Part shown: piece after piece, positions 16,835 to 25,399 of the stretch
How positions within the stretch are numbered: the first letter of the stretch is position 1
Layout of the letters: each line of letters begins with the position of its first letter
Origin: Chloroflexi bacterium UBA5189
GTDB taxonomy: Bacteria > Chloroflexota > Limnocylindria > Limnocylindrales > CSP1-4
NCBI GenBank assembly: GCA_002413045.1
Contig: DHWF01000031.1
Coordinates: forward strand, 213,589 to 276,234
Direction: 5' to 3'
Length of the DNA stretch: 62,646 nt
The notes under the pieces: model-generated
The model's database searches: none
Told to the model about the DNA's origin: nothing
Seen by the model: only the letters and a program-made list of their open reading frames with translations
Translations under genes and position numbers: made by a program

Positions 16835-18100
16835 TCAGCCGTCCCAGCGTCGGAAGATCAGGGCCGCATTCTGGCCACCGAACCCGAACGAGTTGTTGAG
16901 GGCCGCGCGAATCGGGCGATGCGTCGCCGTGTTGGGCGTCAGGTCGAGGCCATCCGTGAATGGATCCGGATCCTCGAGATTGATCGTCGGCGGCACGGCG
17001 CCCTCGCGGATCGCCTGGACCGTGGCGATCGATTCCAGCGCGCCGGCGGCGCCAAGGGTGTGCCCCAGCATCGACTTCTGCGCGCTGATCGACACGCTCG
17101 GGCCGTGCTCGCCGAGCAGCGTCGCGAGGCCCTGCAGCTCCGTGCTGTCGCCCTCGGGTGTCGAGGTGGCGTGGGCGTTCACGTGATCGAGCTCATCCGG
17201 CTCCATGCCGGCCTTCGTGAGCGCGCGGCGGCCCGCCCGAACGGCGCCCGCGCCGCCCGGCGCCGGGAGGGTGATGTGCGACGCGTCGGCGGTCGCGCCG
17301 TAGCCGACGAGCTCGGCCAGCGGCTCCGCGCCGCGCGCCTCGGCGTGGGACAGCTCCTCGAGGATGAGCATCCCCGCCCCCTCGCCCATCACGAAGCCGT
17401 CGCGGCCGCGATCGAACGGGCGCGAGGCGGCCTGCGGATCGTCGTTGCGCGTCGAGAGGGCCTTCATCGACGCGAAGCCGCCGACAACCGCCTCGTGGAT
17501 CGCGGCCTCGGTGCCGCCGGCCAGCATGATGTCGGCGTCGTCGCGGCGGATCGTCTCCCACGCCTCGCCGATCGCGTGGGCACCGGTCGCGCACGCGGAG
17601 ACGATCGCGAAGTTCGGCCCGAGCATCCCGAACGCGATCGCGACCTGCCCCGAGCCGACGTTGGCGATGCCCATCGGGATGAAGAACGGGGAGATCCGGT
17701 CGGGCCCGCGCTCCCCCATCAGCAGGACGTTCTCGAAGAGCGTCCAGACGCCACCGAGCCCCGAGCCGAGGATGACGCCGGTCCGCTCGGCGAGTGCGCC
17801 GTCGATTCGGCCGGGCAGGCCCGCCTGGTCCAGCGCCTGGCGCGCGACCACGAGCCCGAACTGGATGTAGCGGTCCATCCGCCGCATCTCCTTGCGGTCG
17901 AGGACGGCCGAGGGGTCGAAGTCGCGCACCTCGGCGGCGATCTTCGAATCGACCCGCGACGGGTCGAACGACTCGATCGTGCGGACGCCCGATCGACCGG
18001 CGAGCAGCCCGTCCCACGTCGATGCGACGTCGTTCCCGAGCGCCGACAGCGCGCCCATCCCGGTCACCACGACGCGGCGCGTGCCGTTCGAGCCGCTCAT
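16835..18100 (-). CDS. fabF: 3-oxoacyl-ACP synthase II
   Basis: Condenses acyl-ACP with malonyl-ACP in elongation. The 421-residue protein has the C170-H310-H347 triad (SACATGAHAIGEA, NAHATSTPEGD, KSMLGHTLGAAGA). It begins VVVTGMGALSALGNDV and ends FGFGGQNAALIFRRW, both standard. Full length. Its ATG overlaps the phosphoesterase stop as ATGA, so the upstream gene is translationally coupled. Confidence 0.97.
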   Translation of the reverse strand: MSGSNGTRRVVVTGMGALSALGNDVASTWDGLLAGRSGVRTIESFDPSRVDSKIAAEVRDFDPSAVLDRKEMRRMDRYIQFGLVVARQALDQAGLPGRIDGALAERTGVILGSGLGGVWTLFENVLLMGERGPDRISPFFIPMGIANVGSGQVAIAFGMLGPNFAIVSACATGAHAIGEAWETIRRDDADIMLAGGTEAAIHEAVVGGFASMKALSTRNDDPQAASRPFDRGRDGFVMGEGAGMLILEELSHAEARGAEPLAELVGYGATADASHITLPAPGGAGAVRAGRRALTKAGMEPDELDHVNAHATSTPEGDSTELQGLATLLGEHGPSVSISAQKSMLGHTLGAAGALESIATVQAIREGAVPPTINLEDPDPFTDGLDLTPNTATHRPIRAALNNSFGFGGQNAALIFRRWDG

Positions 18101-18864
18101 CGCACCAGTTTGCCGGTTCGGACGGTCGCGGCGCGGTAGACGTCGCCGGGCAGGCCGCGAGCGGAGATCGCGTTCGAGACCGCGAGGACGTCGAACTCGG
18201 CGCGCTTGATCTCGGTCGAGATGGTCGTGCCGTCGTCGCTGGTGGCGGCATCGATCGTGACGAGCGCCCACGAGGCGGTCGGGTCGCCGTCGAAGACGTA
18301 GCCTGCGCTGCCCGCGTTCACGATGACCTTCCAGCCGAACTCCCGGACCTCCGGGATGTGGGTGTGGCCGCAGCAGATCACGCGCGCGTCCGTTCGGGAC
18401 ATGCGCTCCGTCGTGGTCGATGGATCGAGGCCCTGGTCGAAGCCCTGGGTCTGGGATCCCGGCGAGGCATGGGTCACCAGCACCAGGTCGTCGCCGATGC
18501 GAACGCGACGCTCGGCGGGCAGGCGGCGCAGCCAGGCGAGGTGCTCGTCGTCGAGCGCGTCGTGCGCCCACTCGGCGGCGGACCGCATCGAGTCCGGGAT
18601 GCCGTATTCGAGCAGCCACGGGAACGCGGCCGCGTAGTCCGCATCCGCGACGGCCACGTCCGTGTTGCCCTGGACGACGATGGCGCCATCGCGCTCCATC
18701 TCCCGGATGGCGTCGACGGTCGGACCGGGCTCCGGCCCGTTCATCACGAGATCACCGGCCACGAGCACGACGTCCGGCTTCTCCTTCTTGAGCGCCTTCC
18801 GAACGGCTTCGAGCGCGAGCAGGTTGCCGTGCACGTCCGAGATCACGGCAATCCGCGTGCTCAG
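18097..18864 (-). CDS. Calcineurin-like metallophosphoesterase inside the fab operon
   Basis: Two-metal phosphoesterase of the YfcE/MJ0936 type, about 255 residues. Metal motifs are in order: SDVHGN, AGDLVMNGP, GNTD, and CGHTHIPE, with VTHASP between. Substrate unknown; it is not a standard fatty-acid enzyme. The start is unusual: there is no ATG or GTG before the first beta strand (TRIAVISDVHGN) other than one deep in fabZ, but CTG at 18864 overlaps the fabZ stop (CTGA) and has GGAAGGGG seven bases upstream. The next in-frame GTG would remove the first strand. Overlaps at both ends mean strict co-translation with fabZ and fabF. Confidence 0.88.
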   Translation of the reverse strand: MSTRIAVISDVHGNLLALEAVRKALKKEKPDVVLVAGDLVMNGPEPGPTVDAIREMERDGAIVVQGNTDVAVADADYAAAFPWLLEYGIPDSMRSAAEWAHDALDDEHLAWLRRLPAERRVRIGDDLVLVTHASPGSQTQGFDQGLDPSTTTERMSRTDARVICCGHTHIPEVREFGWKVIVNAGSAGYVFDGDPTASWALVTIDAATSDDGTTISTEIKRAEFDVLAVSNAISARGLPGDVYRAATVRTGKLVR

Positions 18865-19334
18865 CGGAGCACCCCTTCCGGCGGGATGATGAAGGAGAGC
18901 GTGGCCTCGCATGCAACCTCGCCGTCGACGGACGCGACGGCCTTCGCCCGCCCGAAGCGCTTGCCGAGCTTCTCCATGGTGACCTCGAGGCGCAGCGTGT
19001 CCCCGGGCACGACGATGCGCTTGAAACGCGTCTCGTCGATCGCGGCGAAGAGCCCGATCCGGTCGCCGAAGCCCGGCTGCTTGGCCACGTAGACCGCCAT
19101 CGTCTGGGCCAGCGCCTCGACCTGGAGCACGCCTGGCATGACCGGCAGACCCGGGAAGTGGCCCTGCGCCCAGAACTCGGTCGCAGTGACGCCCTTGATC
19201 CCGACGATCCGCTTCGCCTCGGCGTCGTACTCGACGATCCGGTCGACCATCAGCATCGGCCAGCGATGCGGGATGAGCGCCTCGATCTCGCGGGTGGTGT
19301 GGACGGTCCCGGCGGAGGCCAGCGGGTCGGTCAT
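18861..19334 (-). CDS. fabZ: 3-hydroxyacyl-ACP dehydratase
   Basis: Removes water from 3-hydroxyacyl-ACP in elongation. The 157-residue hotdog-fold protein has the FabZ active site GHFPGLPVMPGVLQVEALAQ, with H59 and E73 as catalytic pair, plus the IEALIPHRWPMLMVDRI N-terminus. It sits between accC (16 bases upstream) and the phosphoesterase (overlap). No FabI-type enoyl reductase is in this operon, so the final reduction step must be encoded elsewhere. Confidence 0.97.
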   Translation of the reverse strand: MTDPLASAGTVHTTREIEALIPHRWPMLMVDRIVEYDAEAKRIVGIKGVTATEFWAQGHFPGLPVMPGVLQVEALAQTMAVYVAKQPGFGDRIGLFAAIDETRFKRIVVPGDTLRLEVTMEKLGKRFGRAKAVASVDGEVACEATLSFIIPPEGVLR

Positions 19335-19350
19335 CGGGCGGCTCGTGCCG

Positions 19351-20718
19351 TCATCGGGCCGCCGCGGCCGCGAGGAACGCCGCGCCGCCGACTCGGTCGA
19401 GCAGGTTCGTGGTCATCTTGCCTTCGAGGAAGGTCTCGTTGTCGAGCAGCGCCCGGTGGATCTCGATATTCGTGGTGACGCCGTCGACGAGGAGCTCCTC
19501 GAGCGCTGCGCGGCCGCGCGCGATCGCCGTCGGTCGATCCGGGCCCCAGACGACGAGCTTGCCGAGCAGCGAGTCGTAGTACGGCGGGACCTCGTAGCCG
19601 GGATACAGGTGCGAGTCCATCCGGATGCCCGGCCCGCCCGGCGCGTGGTATCGCTCGATGACCCCGGCGCCGGGCCGGAAGTCGTGCGCCGGGTCCTCGG
19701 CATTGATCCGGAACTCGATCGCGTGGCCGCGCGTGACGACGTCCGACTGGCGCAGCCCCAGCGGCTCGCCCGCAGCGATCCGGATCTGGAGGGCGACGAG
19801 GTCGATGCCGGTCAGCATCTCCGTCACCGGATGCTCCACCTGGATCCGGCAGTTGATCTCGATGAAGTACGCCTTGCCGGTGCCGTCGACGAGGAATTCG
19901 AGGGTGCCCACGTTCTCGTAGCCGGCGGCCACGACCGCGCGAATCGCCGTGTCGGCGAGGGCGGCGCGAGCCTCCACGGACAGTGCCGGCGTCGGGCCTT
20001 CCTCGAGGATCTTCTGGTGCCGGCGCTGGACCGAGCAGTCGCGCTCGCCGAGGTGGATGCCCGCGCCATAGCGATCCACGGCGACCTGGACCTCGACGTG
20101 GCGGTTGTCGTCGAGCCACTTCTCGAGGTACAGCGAGTCATCGCCGAACGCCGACTTCGCCTCCGAGCGGCAGATCTTGATCGCCGACTCGAGCTCGCGC
20201 GACGTGCGGACCATCCGCATGCCCTTGCCGCCGCCGCCCGCCGACGGCTTGAGCAGGACCGGGTAGCCGATCCGGTCGGCCTCGTCGAGGGCGTGCTGGT
20301 CGTCGCGGATCATGTTGGAACCGGGGATCGTCGGGAGCCCGAAGCCGCCGAGGAGCCGGCGGGTGCCCTCTTTCGAGGCGAACCGGTCCAGTACGTCCGG
20401 CGGCGGCCCGATGAACGTCAGGTCGTGGGCGCGAACCACCTCGGCGAATGTCTCGTCCTCTGACAGGAAGCCATAGCCCGGGTGGATCGCGTCGCAGCCC
20501 GTCACGAGCGCAGCGGAGATGACCGCCGGCGCCGAGAGGTACGAGCGGCGCGCGTCCGCCGGTCCGATGCAGATCGCCTCGTCGGCGAGCTGGGCGGGCA
20601 GGCTGTCGCGGTCCGCCTCGCTGTACGCGACGACCGCCTCGACGCCGAGCGTCCGGCACGCCCGCAGCACGCGGAGCGCGATCTCGCCACGGTTCGCGAT
20701 GAGGATCCGGCGGAACAT
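19351..20718 (-). CDS. accC: Acetyl-CoA carboxylase, biotin carboxylase subunit
   Basis: ATP-dependent carboxylation of biotin on AccB. The 455-residue ATP-grasp protein has ILIANRGEIALRVLRA at the N-terminus, the GGGGKGMR glycine loop (about 162-169), EKWLDDNRHVEVQV, and the catalytic EINCRIQVEHPVTE segment. Full length for the family. Its start overlaps the stop of the upstream BCCP-like gene by one base (20718). Confidence 0.97.
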   Translation of the reverse strand: MFRRILIANRGEIALRVLRACRTLGVEAVVAYSEADRDSLPAQLADEAICIGPADARRSYLSAPAVISAALVTGCDAIHPGYGFLSEDETFAEVVRAHDLTFIGPPPDVLDRFASKEGTRRLLGGFGLPTIPGSNMIRDDQHALDEADRIGYPVLLKPSAGGGGKGMRMVRTSRELESAIKICRSEAKSAFGDDSLYLEKWLDDNRHVEVQVAVDRYGAGIHLGERDCSVQRRHQKILEEGPTPALSVEARAALADTAIRAVVAAGYENVGTLEFLVDGTGKAYFIEINCRIQVEHPVTEMLTGIDLVALQIRIAAGEPLGLRQSDVVTRGHAIEFRINAEDPAHDFRPGAGVIERYHAPGGPGIRMDSHLYPGYEVPPYYDSLLGKLVVWGPDRPTAIARGRAALEELLVDGVTTNIEIHRALLDNETFLEGKMTTNLLDRVGGAAFLAAAAAR

Positions 20719-21407
20719 CAGCGTGCCTCGGACGGCGCAGCGGACGCCGTCAGCTCGATCCGGAACAGGTCCTGGCCGTACTCGACGGCCATGCCCGCCT
20801 CGACGAGCGTCGCCCCGACGACCCCGTCGGCGGGCGCCTGCACGTCCTGGCGCACGCCGAGCACGTCCACGGTCCCGAGCACGTCGCCCGACCGGACGCG
20901 GGTGCCCGAGGCGCCCTTCGCGCCCGGGTTGAAGATGCCCACCGCGGGCGAGGTCGCGATGGTCCGCGAGCGATTCGCGCCGTCCTCGCCGTCGTGGTCG
21001 TCGCCGGTTCCGCCACTCCAGCCGTGGGCGCCGGTTCCGTTCGATGCACTTGCCGCGCCGGTCCCGGCGGTGGTGCCGGAACCGCCCGGAACTGGGGCGC
21101 CGGACCCGGAGCGACCGGACCGGTGGCCCTCAACCGCAGCCCGCGGATGGCCGTGACCCTCGTGGCCGGGCTGGGTTCGGGATGCCTTGTCGGTGGCGCG
21201 GCGGCCCTCGCCTGGCCCGACGCCGTAGGGCCGGCGAAGGCGAATGTGCCAGTCGCCCTCGCGGACCTCCAGCTCACCGAGCTGGGTCGTCGCGAGCTTC
21301 GCGATCAGGGCCGGCAGGAGCTCCTCGGTCAGGCGCGCGATCCCGGCGTGGTCCGCCGTGGGATCGGCGGCTGCGGGGCGTTCGCGCTTGGGGCCTGCGT
21401 CGGGCAC
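20718..21407 (-). CDS. BCCP-like protein lacking the biotinyl lysine
   Basis: A 229-residue protein with the layout of AccB: an N-terminal helical part (ARLTEELLPALIAKLATTQLGELEVRE, about 24-50), a long Gly/Ser/His-rich linker (about 70-150), and a C-terminal biotinyl/lipoyl-like domain. The beta-hairpin that should read EAMKM reads VDVLGVRQDV, so glycine (about G184) replaces the biotinyl lysine. The rest of the fold is kept (SGDVLG before, APADGVVGATLVEAG and EYGQDLFRIE after). It lies between accA and accC. It probably cannot carry biotin and may be a structural or regulatory subunit; this is inference. Confidence 0.85.
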   Translation of the reverse strand: MPDAGPKRERPAAADPTADHAGIARLTEELLPALIAKLATTQLGELEVREGDWHIRLRRPYGVGPGEGRRATDKASRTQPGHEGHGHPRAAVEGHRSGRSGSGAPVPGGSGTTAGTGAASASNGTGAHGWSGGTGDDHDGEDGANRSRTIATSPAVGIFNPGAKGASGTRVRSGDVLGTVDVLGVRQDVQAPADGVVGATLVEAGMAVEYGQDLFRIELTASAAPSEAR

Positions 21408-21410
21408 CGA

Positions 21411-22430
21411 TCAGACCTCCTCGTGGGCGGGTGGCTCGTCGCGCCTCGACGAGCCCGGCAACGGCATGCCCATCGACCAGCGCGTGGGGTCGAGCAGGTC
21501 GCGCAGGCGATCGGCCAGCCCTCGGCTGGGCGGTGGCGCCACGTCCGGCGCCGAGACCTCAGTGTACGGGCCGAGCATGCGGTAGCGCCGATAGCGGGCC
21601 TCGACGAGCTCGTCCGTCGTGAGCGCCCCGAGTCGATCCAGCTCGCCGATGATCACCGACCGCAGCCGGCGAGCGGTCTCGCGCGGATCCGCGTGGGCAC
21701 CCTCGCCTGGCTCGGGCACGACCCGATCGACGACCCCCAGCTCGAGCTGGTCCTGCGCCGACATCTTCATCGCCAGGGCAGCGGTCGGCGCCTCCTCGGC
21801 GGTGCGCCACAGGATCGCGGCGCAGCCCTCCGGACTGATCACCGAGTAGACCGCGTTCTCGAGCGCAATGACCACGTCGCCGACGGCGATCGCGAGCGCG
21901 CCACCGGAGCCACCCTCGCCGGTGATGATCGCGATGATGGGCGTGCGCAGGCGGCTCATCAGCCCGATGGAGCGGGCAATCGCGTCGGCGATGCCGCGCT
22001 CCTCGGATTCCGGGCCGGGGTGGGCGCCGGGCACGTCGACGAAGGTCACGATCGGCAGGGCGAACCGCTCCGCGAGCTCGAAGATCCGCATGGCCTTGCG
22101 ATACCCCTCCGGGTGGGGCATGCCGAAGTTGCGCCGGATGTTCTCCTCGGTGTCGGCGCCCTTCTGCTGGCCGACGAAGGCGATGCGGCGGCCCTCGATC
22201 CGGGCAAACCCGACGGCCATCGCCGGGTCGTCGCCGAAGCCGCGATCGCCGTGGAGCTCGATGACCTCGTCGGCCATCTCGCGCAGCAGGTCCAGCGTGC
22301 GCGGGCGGCCGAGGTTGCGGGCGAGCTGCACGCGCCGCCACATGGCCGACTTCGGGTCGGTCGCGGCGGCAGCCTTGTTGCCGTCCTTCGGGTCCTGGCG
22401 GCCGAGCAGCCGGTCAACCATCGCGTTCAC
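21411..22430 (-). CDS. accA: Acetyl-CoA carboxylase carboxyltransferase subunit alpha
   Basis: With AccD transfers the carboxyl group from biotin to acetyl-CoA, giving malonyl-CoA. The 339 residues show the crotonase-like core with GQQKGADTEENIRRNFGM, TFVDVPGAHPG, ITGEGGSGGALAIAVGD and VISPEGCAAILW, all AccA signatures. It overlaps accD by 17 bases, consistent with 1:1 expression. Confidence 0.97.
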   Translation of the reverse strand: MNAMVDRLLGRQDPKDGNKAAAATDPKSAMWRRVQLARNLGRPRTLDLLREMADEVIELHGDRGFGDDPAMAVGFARIEGRRIAFVGQQKGADTEENIRRNFGMPHPEGYRKAMRIFELAERFALPIVTFVDVPGAHPGPESEERGIADAIARSIGLMSRLRTPIIAIITGEGGSGGALAIAVGDVVIALENAVYSVISPEGCAAILWRTAEEAPTAALAMKMSAQDQLELGVVDRVVPEPGEGAHADPRETARRLRSVIIGELDRLGALTTDELVEARYRRYRMLGPYTEVSAPDVAPPPSRGLADRLRDLLDPTRWSMGMPLPGSSRRDEPPAHEEV

Positions 22431-23373
22431 CGTTGGTTGCCGACGATCCGCTCGCGCCGACCATGCCGCCGCTGGCAGCGCCGACGACCTGCGACAGGAA
22501 CGAGCCGATCGGGCTGAACGCGGATCGGGTATCGACCGGCACCTCCCGCGGACGCATGAACCGCAGCAGGCCGGCGATCTCGGCGCGAAGTGCGCGCCGG
22601 TTCACGATCCGGTCGACGAACCCGTGCTCGAACAGGAACTCGCTGCGCTGGAAGCCCGGCGGCAGCTCCTGGGAGATCGTGCCGGCCGAGACGCGCGCGC
22701 CGGCAAACCCGATCAGGGCATTCGGCTCGGCGAGATTGATGTCCCCGAGAACCGCGTACGAGGCGAACACGCCGCCTGTCGTTGGGTCGCTCATGACGCT
22801 GATGTACGGCACGCGGGCGGCGCGAACCCGCTCGAGGATCGCGCACGTCTTGGCGAGCTGCATGAGCGCGAGGGTGCCCTCCTGCATGCGCGCGCCGCCG
22901 GACGCGGACACGACGATGAGCGGGATCCGCTCGGCAAGCGCGTCCTCGCCGGCCCGGGTGACCTTTTCGCCGACGACGGCGCCCATGGAGCCGCCCATGA
23001 ACCCGAAGTCCATGACGCAGATGGAGACCGCCTGGCCCTCGATGGCCCCGACGCCACGCACGGCGGCGTCGCGCAGGCCCGTCTGGCTCTGGGCGGTCGC
23101 GACCCGGTCCGGGTACGCCTTCTGGTCGACGAAGCCGAGCGGGTCGACCGACTGGAGCCCGGCATCTCGCTCGCGGAACGTGCCCGGGTCGAGGAGCAGC
23201 TCGAGGCGCGCGGCGGCGGAGAGCCGGAAGTGGTGGTCGCAGGTCGGGCAGATCCGGTCCGCCTTCTCGAGCTGCTTGTTGAAGAGCATGTCGCCGCACG
23301 ACGGGCACTTCGTCCACAGGTCGGGCGGGTACACGTCGCGGCGCGGGCGGAACGAGGGCAGCTTGATGGGCAT
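22414..23373 (-). CDS. accD: Acetyl-CoA carboxylase carboxyltransferase subunit beta
   Basis: Zinc-containing partner of AccA. The 319 residues begin with a four-Cys zinc finger (C23, C26, C42, C45). The catalytic body carries FGFMGGSMGAVVGEK, SASGGARMQEG and SDPTTGGVFASYA. Full family length. It starts 13 bases after the stop of the putative anti-sigma gene, so the sigma/anti-sigma pair and acc genes form one transcription unit. Confidence 0.97.
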   Translation of the reverse strand: MPIKLPSFRPRRDVYPPDLWTKCPSCGDMLFNKQLEKADRICPTCDHHFRLSAAARLELLLDPGTFRERDAGLQSVDPLGFVDQKAYPDRVATAQSQTGLRDAAVRGVGAIEGQAVSICVMDFGFMGGSMGAVVGEKVTRAGEDALAERIPLIVVSASGGARMQEGTLALMQLAKTCAILERVRAARVPYISVMSDPTTGGVFASYAVLGDINLAEPNALIGFAGARVSAGTISQELPPGFQRSEFLFEHGFVDRIVNRRALRAEIAGLLRFMRPREVPVDTRSAFSPIGSFLSQVVGAASGGMVGASGSSATNGERDG

Positions 23374-23385
23374 CTCGAATCTCGC

Positions 23386-23892
23386 CTACGAGCCGTGGCC
23401 GGCGGGCTGCCGGGTCGCGTGCGCGGCGCGGATGGCGCGGGCCATCGGGGACGTGCGACGCCGCCACGCGAGCCAGGCGCCGGCGAGGCTCAGGGCGGAC
23501 GCAGCCACGGCGCCGCCGATCAGGTACTGGCGGCTCTCACGCGCATCGAGCTCGCCGTCACCGACGACGAGCAGCGGATCCTGGGGCGCCGGCGGGATCC
23601 GCCGGATGGCTACGGACTGACCCTCGCCTCCCGCGGCGATCGGCAGGCGCATCGAGGCCGCCACCTCGGCGAGACGGAGGGCGAGGCGCTCCTCGAACCG
23701 GAACGACGGGTGGAATCGGGGCAGGTCGCTGGCGAGCCGTTGCGAGACGACGCGCACGGCGGCACCGACCGGCATGTTCGGGTCGCCGAGCGGTCCGAGG
23801 ACGCTCGCGGGCTGGATGGCGAGCAGCGAGTCGAGATAGCGATCGGTGATGAGCGCTTCGACCTCGCCGACATCGCGGCGATGGACGCTCAC
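23386..23892 (-). CDS. Single-pass membrane protein, putative anti-sigma partner
   Basis: A 168-residue protein with a cytoplasmic-like N-terminal part of about 120 residues (EVEALITDRYLDSLLAIQPAS, RFHPSFRFEERLALRLAEVA) and one membrane helix near 125-148 (YLIGGAVAASALSLAGAWLAW) followed by basic residues. No zinc-binding HxxxCxxC anti-sigma motif is visible. Its GTG start overlaps the sigma factor stop (GTGA), the arrangement usual for an ECF sigma and its regulator. Function as an anti-sigma factor is inferred from position and topology only. Confidence 0.6.
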   Translation of the reverse strand: MSVHRRDVGEVEALITDRYLDSLLAIQPASVLGPLGDPNMPVGAAVRVVSQRLASDLPRFHPSFRFEERLALRLAEVAASMRLPIAAGGEGQSVAIRRIPPAPQDPLLVVGDGELDARESRQYLIGGAVAASALSLAGAWLAWRRRTSPMARAIRAAHATRQPAGHGS

Positions 23893-24539
23893 GAGGTCAG
23901 GCCGTGCTCGCCGTCGTCCCGTTCGCTGCCCTTGAGGTCCTTCGCGACGCTGCGCAGCGCGCGATGGATCAGCACGCGCACCGCGCCCTCCGAGCGCCCG
24001 AGCACGCCGGCGATCTCCGCAGTGCTGAGCTCGTCGACGAACCGGAGGACCATAGCCTGACGACGCTCGCCTGGCAGCCGCCCGACGGCGCGCCACGCCT
24101 CGCGTGCCTGGTCCCGCTGGACCGCCGCGGCCTCGACGTCGAGCGGGTCGGCCACGATCGTCTCGCCGATCGGCTCGACCGGGTGGCGACGCGTGCGGCG
24201 GCGCTCCCCGGCGATCTCGTTGCGGGCGATCTGGAACAGCCAGACGCGGAACGTCGAGGCGCCCTCGCCGTCGGCGGGACGGGCGCGCTCCTCGAACCGG
24301 TGGAGGTTCGTCAGGGCCGAGACGAACGTCGCCTCGGTGGCGTCCTCCGCGAGGTGATGGTCGCCGAGCTCGTAGTAGGCGTAGGAATACACGCGAGCGA
24401 GGTACCTGCGATACAGGGCATCGAACCGGGCCGGCTCGCGCCTGGCAGCCTCGACGAGGTGTCGGTCCTGGTCCAGGTGCGCAATCCGGGGGACGGCGTC
24501 CTTCGCCGCGCCCACTCTCCACAATGCCCGCCGCGTCAC
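23889..24539 (-). CDS. ECF-family RNA polymerase sigma factor
   Basis: Directs RNA polymerase to specific promoters. The 216-residue protein has region 2 (FDALYRRYLARVYSYAYYELGDHHLAEDATEATFVSAL, about 39-75) and region 4 with the helix-turn-helix LRFVDELSTAEIAGVLGRSEGAVRVLIHRALRSV (about 165-198). No regions 1 or 3, as expected for ECF sigma. GTG start, 16 bases after birA. Being inside the lysC-birA-acc-fab run, it could couple fatty-acid synthesis to an envelope signal through the membrane protein encoded next. Confidence 0.9.
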   Translation of the reverse strand: MTRRALWRVGAAKDAVPRIAHLDQDRHLVEAARREPARFDALYRRYLARVYSYAYYELGDHHLAEDATEATFVSALTNLHRFEERARPADGEGASTFRVWLFQIARNEIAGERRRTRRHPVEPIGETIVADPLDVEAAAVQRDQAREAWRAVGRLPGERRQAMVLRFVDELSTAEIAGVLGRSEGAVRVLIHRALRSVAKDLKGSERDDGEHGLTS

Positions 24540-24554
24540 TTCGTTACACCCGCC

Positions 24555-25394
24555 CTAGACCACGCCGCCGACGCCGAGATGGCGAATCTCGCCCACGAGG
24601 ACGGGCCTGACCGGCCCGCTCCCGTCGAACGACTTGACCAGCAGCGCGCCGCTGTCCGTGTCGACGCTCACGGCTGTGACCGTCTCGGCGGTCCCATCCG
24701 GCCACTCCAACCGCACCGGGAGGTCGTTCGTCAGCTGGCGATCGCGCCACGCGGCGCCGTCGAAGGATCCCGCGCGGAGGTCGGCGACGAGCGTCTCGAG
24801 CTGGGTGAGGAACGACGCCAGCAGGGTCTCGCGATCGACGGGCCTGTCCGCCGCGATTTCGCTGAGCGAGGTCATGGTCGCCGCGAGGTCAGTCGGGAAG
24901 TCACGTCGCGCCCAGTCGACGTTGATGCCGATGCCGATGACGGCCATCGGCGTCGCTGTCCCGAGCCCCACCGTTTCGCCGAGGACGCCTGCGAGCTTCC
25001 GGGGTCCGTCGCCGGCATCGTCGACGACGAGGTCATTCGGCCACTTGAGCCGGACCGTGCCTGCCGCCGCACCTGCGACCTCCTCGGCCGCGGCCGCCAT
25101 CGCGAGCGACACGATCGCGCCGAGCCGCCACGCCTGCTCCGGCTTGAGCCACGTCGGGCGGAAGCCGGCCGACAGCAGCAGCGAGGCACCGCGGGGCGTG
25201 GTCCACGTTCGACCGTTCCGGCCGCGGCCGGCGGACTGCTCGTCCGCGATCGCGATGCACACCTCGGGCGTGCCATCGCGGAGCCAGCCCATCACCAGGT
25301 CATTCGTCGAGCCAACGACGTCGAAGCGTTCGAGGCGCGACAGCCAGCCACGGGCGACGCCGATCGTCGTGTCCGCGCCGGTGGAGATCGCCAA
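24555..25394 (-). CDS. birA: Biotin--[acetyl-CoA carboxylase] ligase
   Basis: Attaches biotin to AccB. About 279 residues with the ligase motif AGRGRNGRTW, VRLKWPNDLVVDD (substrate loop) and GIGINVDW, followed by the small C-terminal domain (VSVDTDSGALLVKS). There is no N-terminal winged helix, so it is a pure ligase without the repressor function. I place the start at TTG 25394, six bases after lysC; no ATG or GTG is available before the first conserved strand. It lies in the same run as accB and the BCCP-like gene. Confidence 0.93.
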   Translation of the reverse strand: MAISTGADTTIGVARGWLSRLERFDVVGSTNDLVMGWLRDGTPEVCIAIADEQSAGRGRNGRTWTTPRGASLLLSAGFRPTWLKPEQAWRLGAIVSLAMAAAAEEVAGAAAGTVRLKWPNDLVVDDAGDGPRKLAGVLGETVGLGTATPMAVIGIGINVDWARRDFPTDLAATMTSLSEIAADRPVDRETLLASFLTQLETLVADLRAGSFDGAAWRDRQLTNDLPVRLEWPDGTAETVTAVSVDTDSGALLVKSFDGSGPVRPVLVGEIRHLGVGGVV

Positions 25395-25399
25395 GTTCG

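Noticed and set aside
13801..16899. Plus-strand open frame of over 1000 codons across fabG, fabH and accB
   Set aside because: It is antisense to three genes with clear catalytic motifs; its translation is Arg/Gly/Asp-rich without domain features, as expected of a GC-rich shadow frame.
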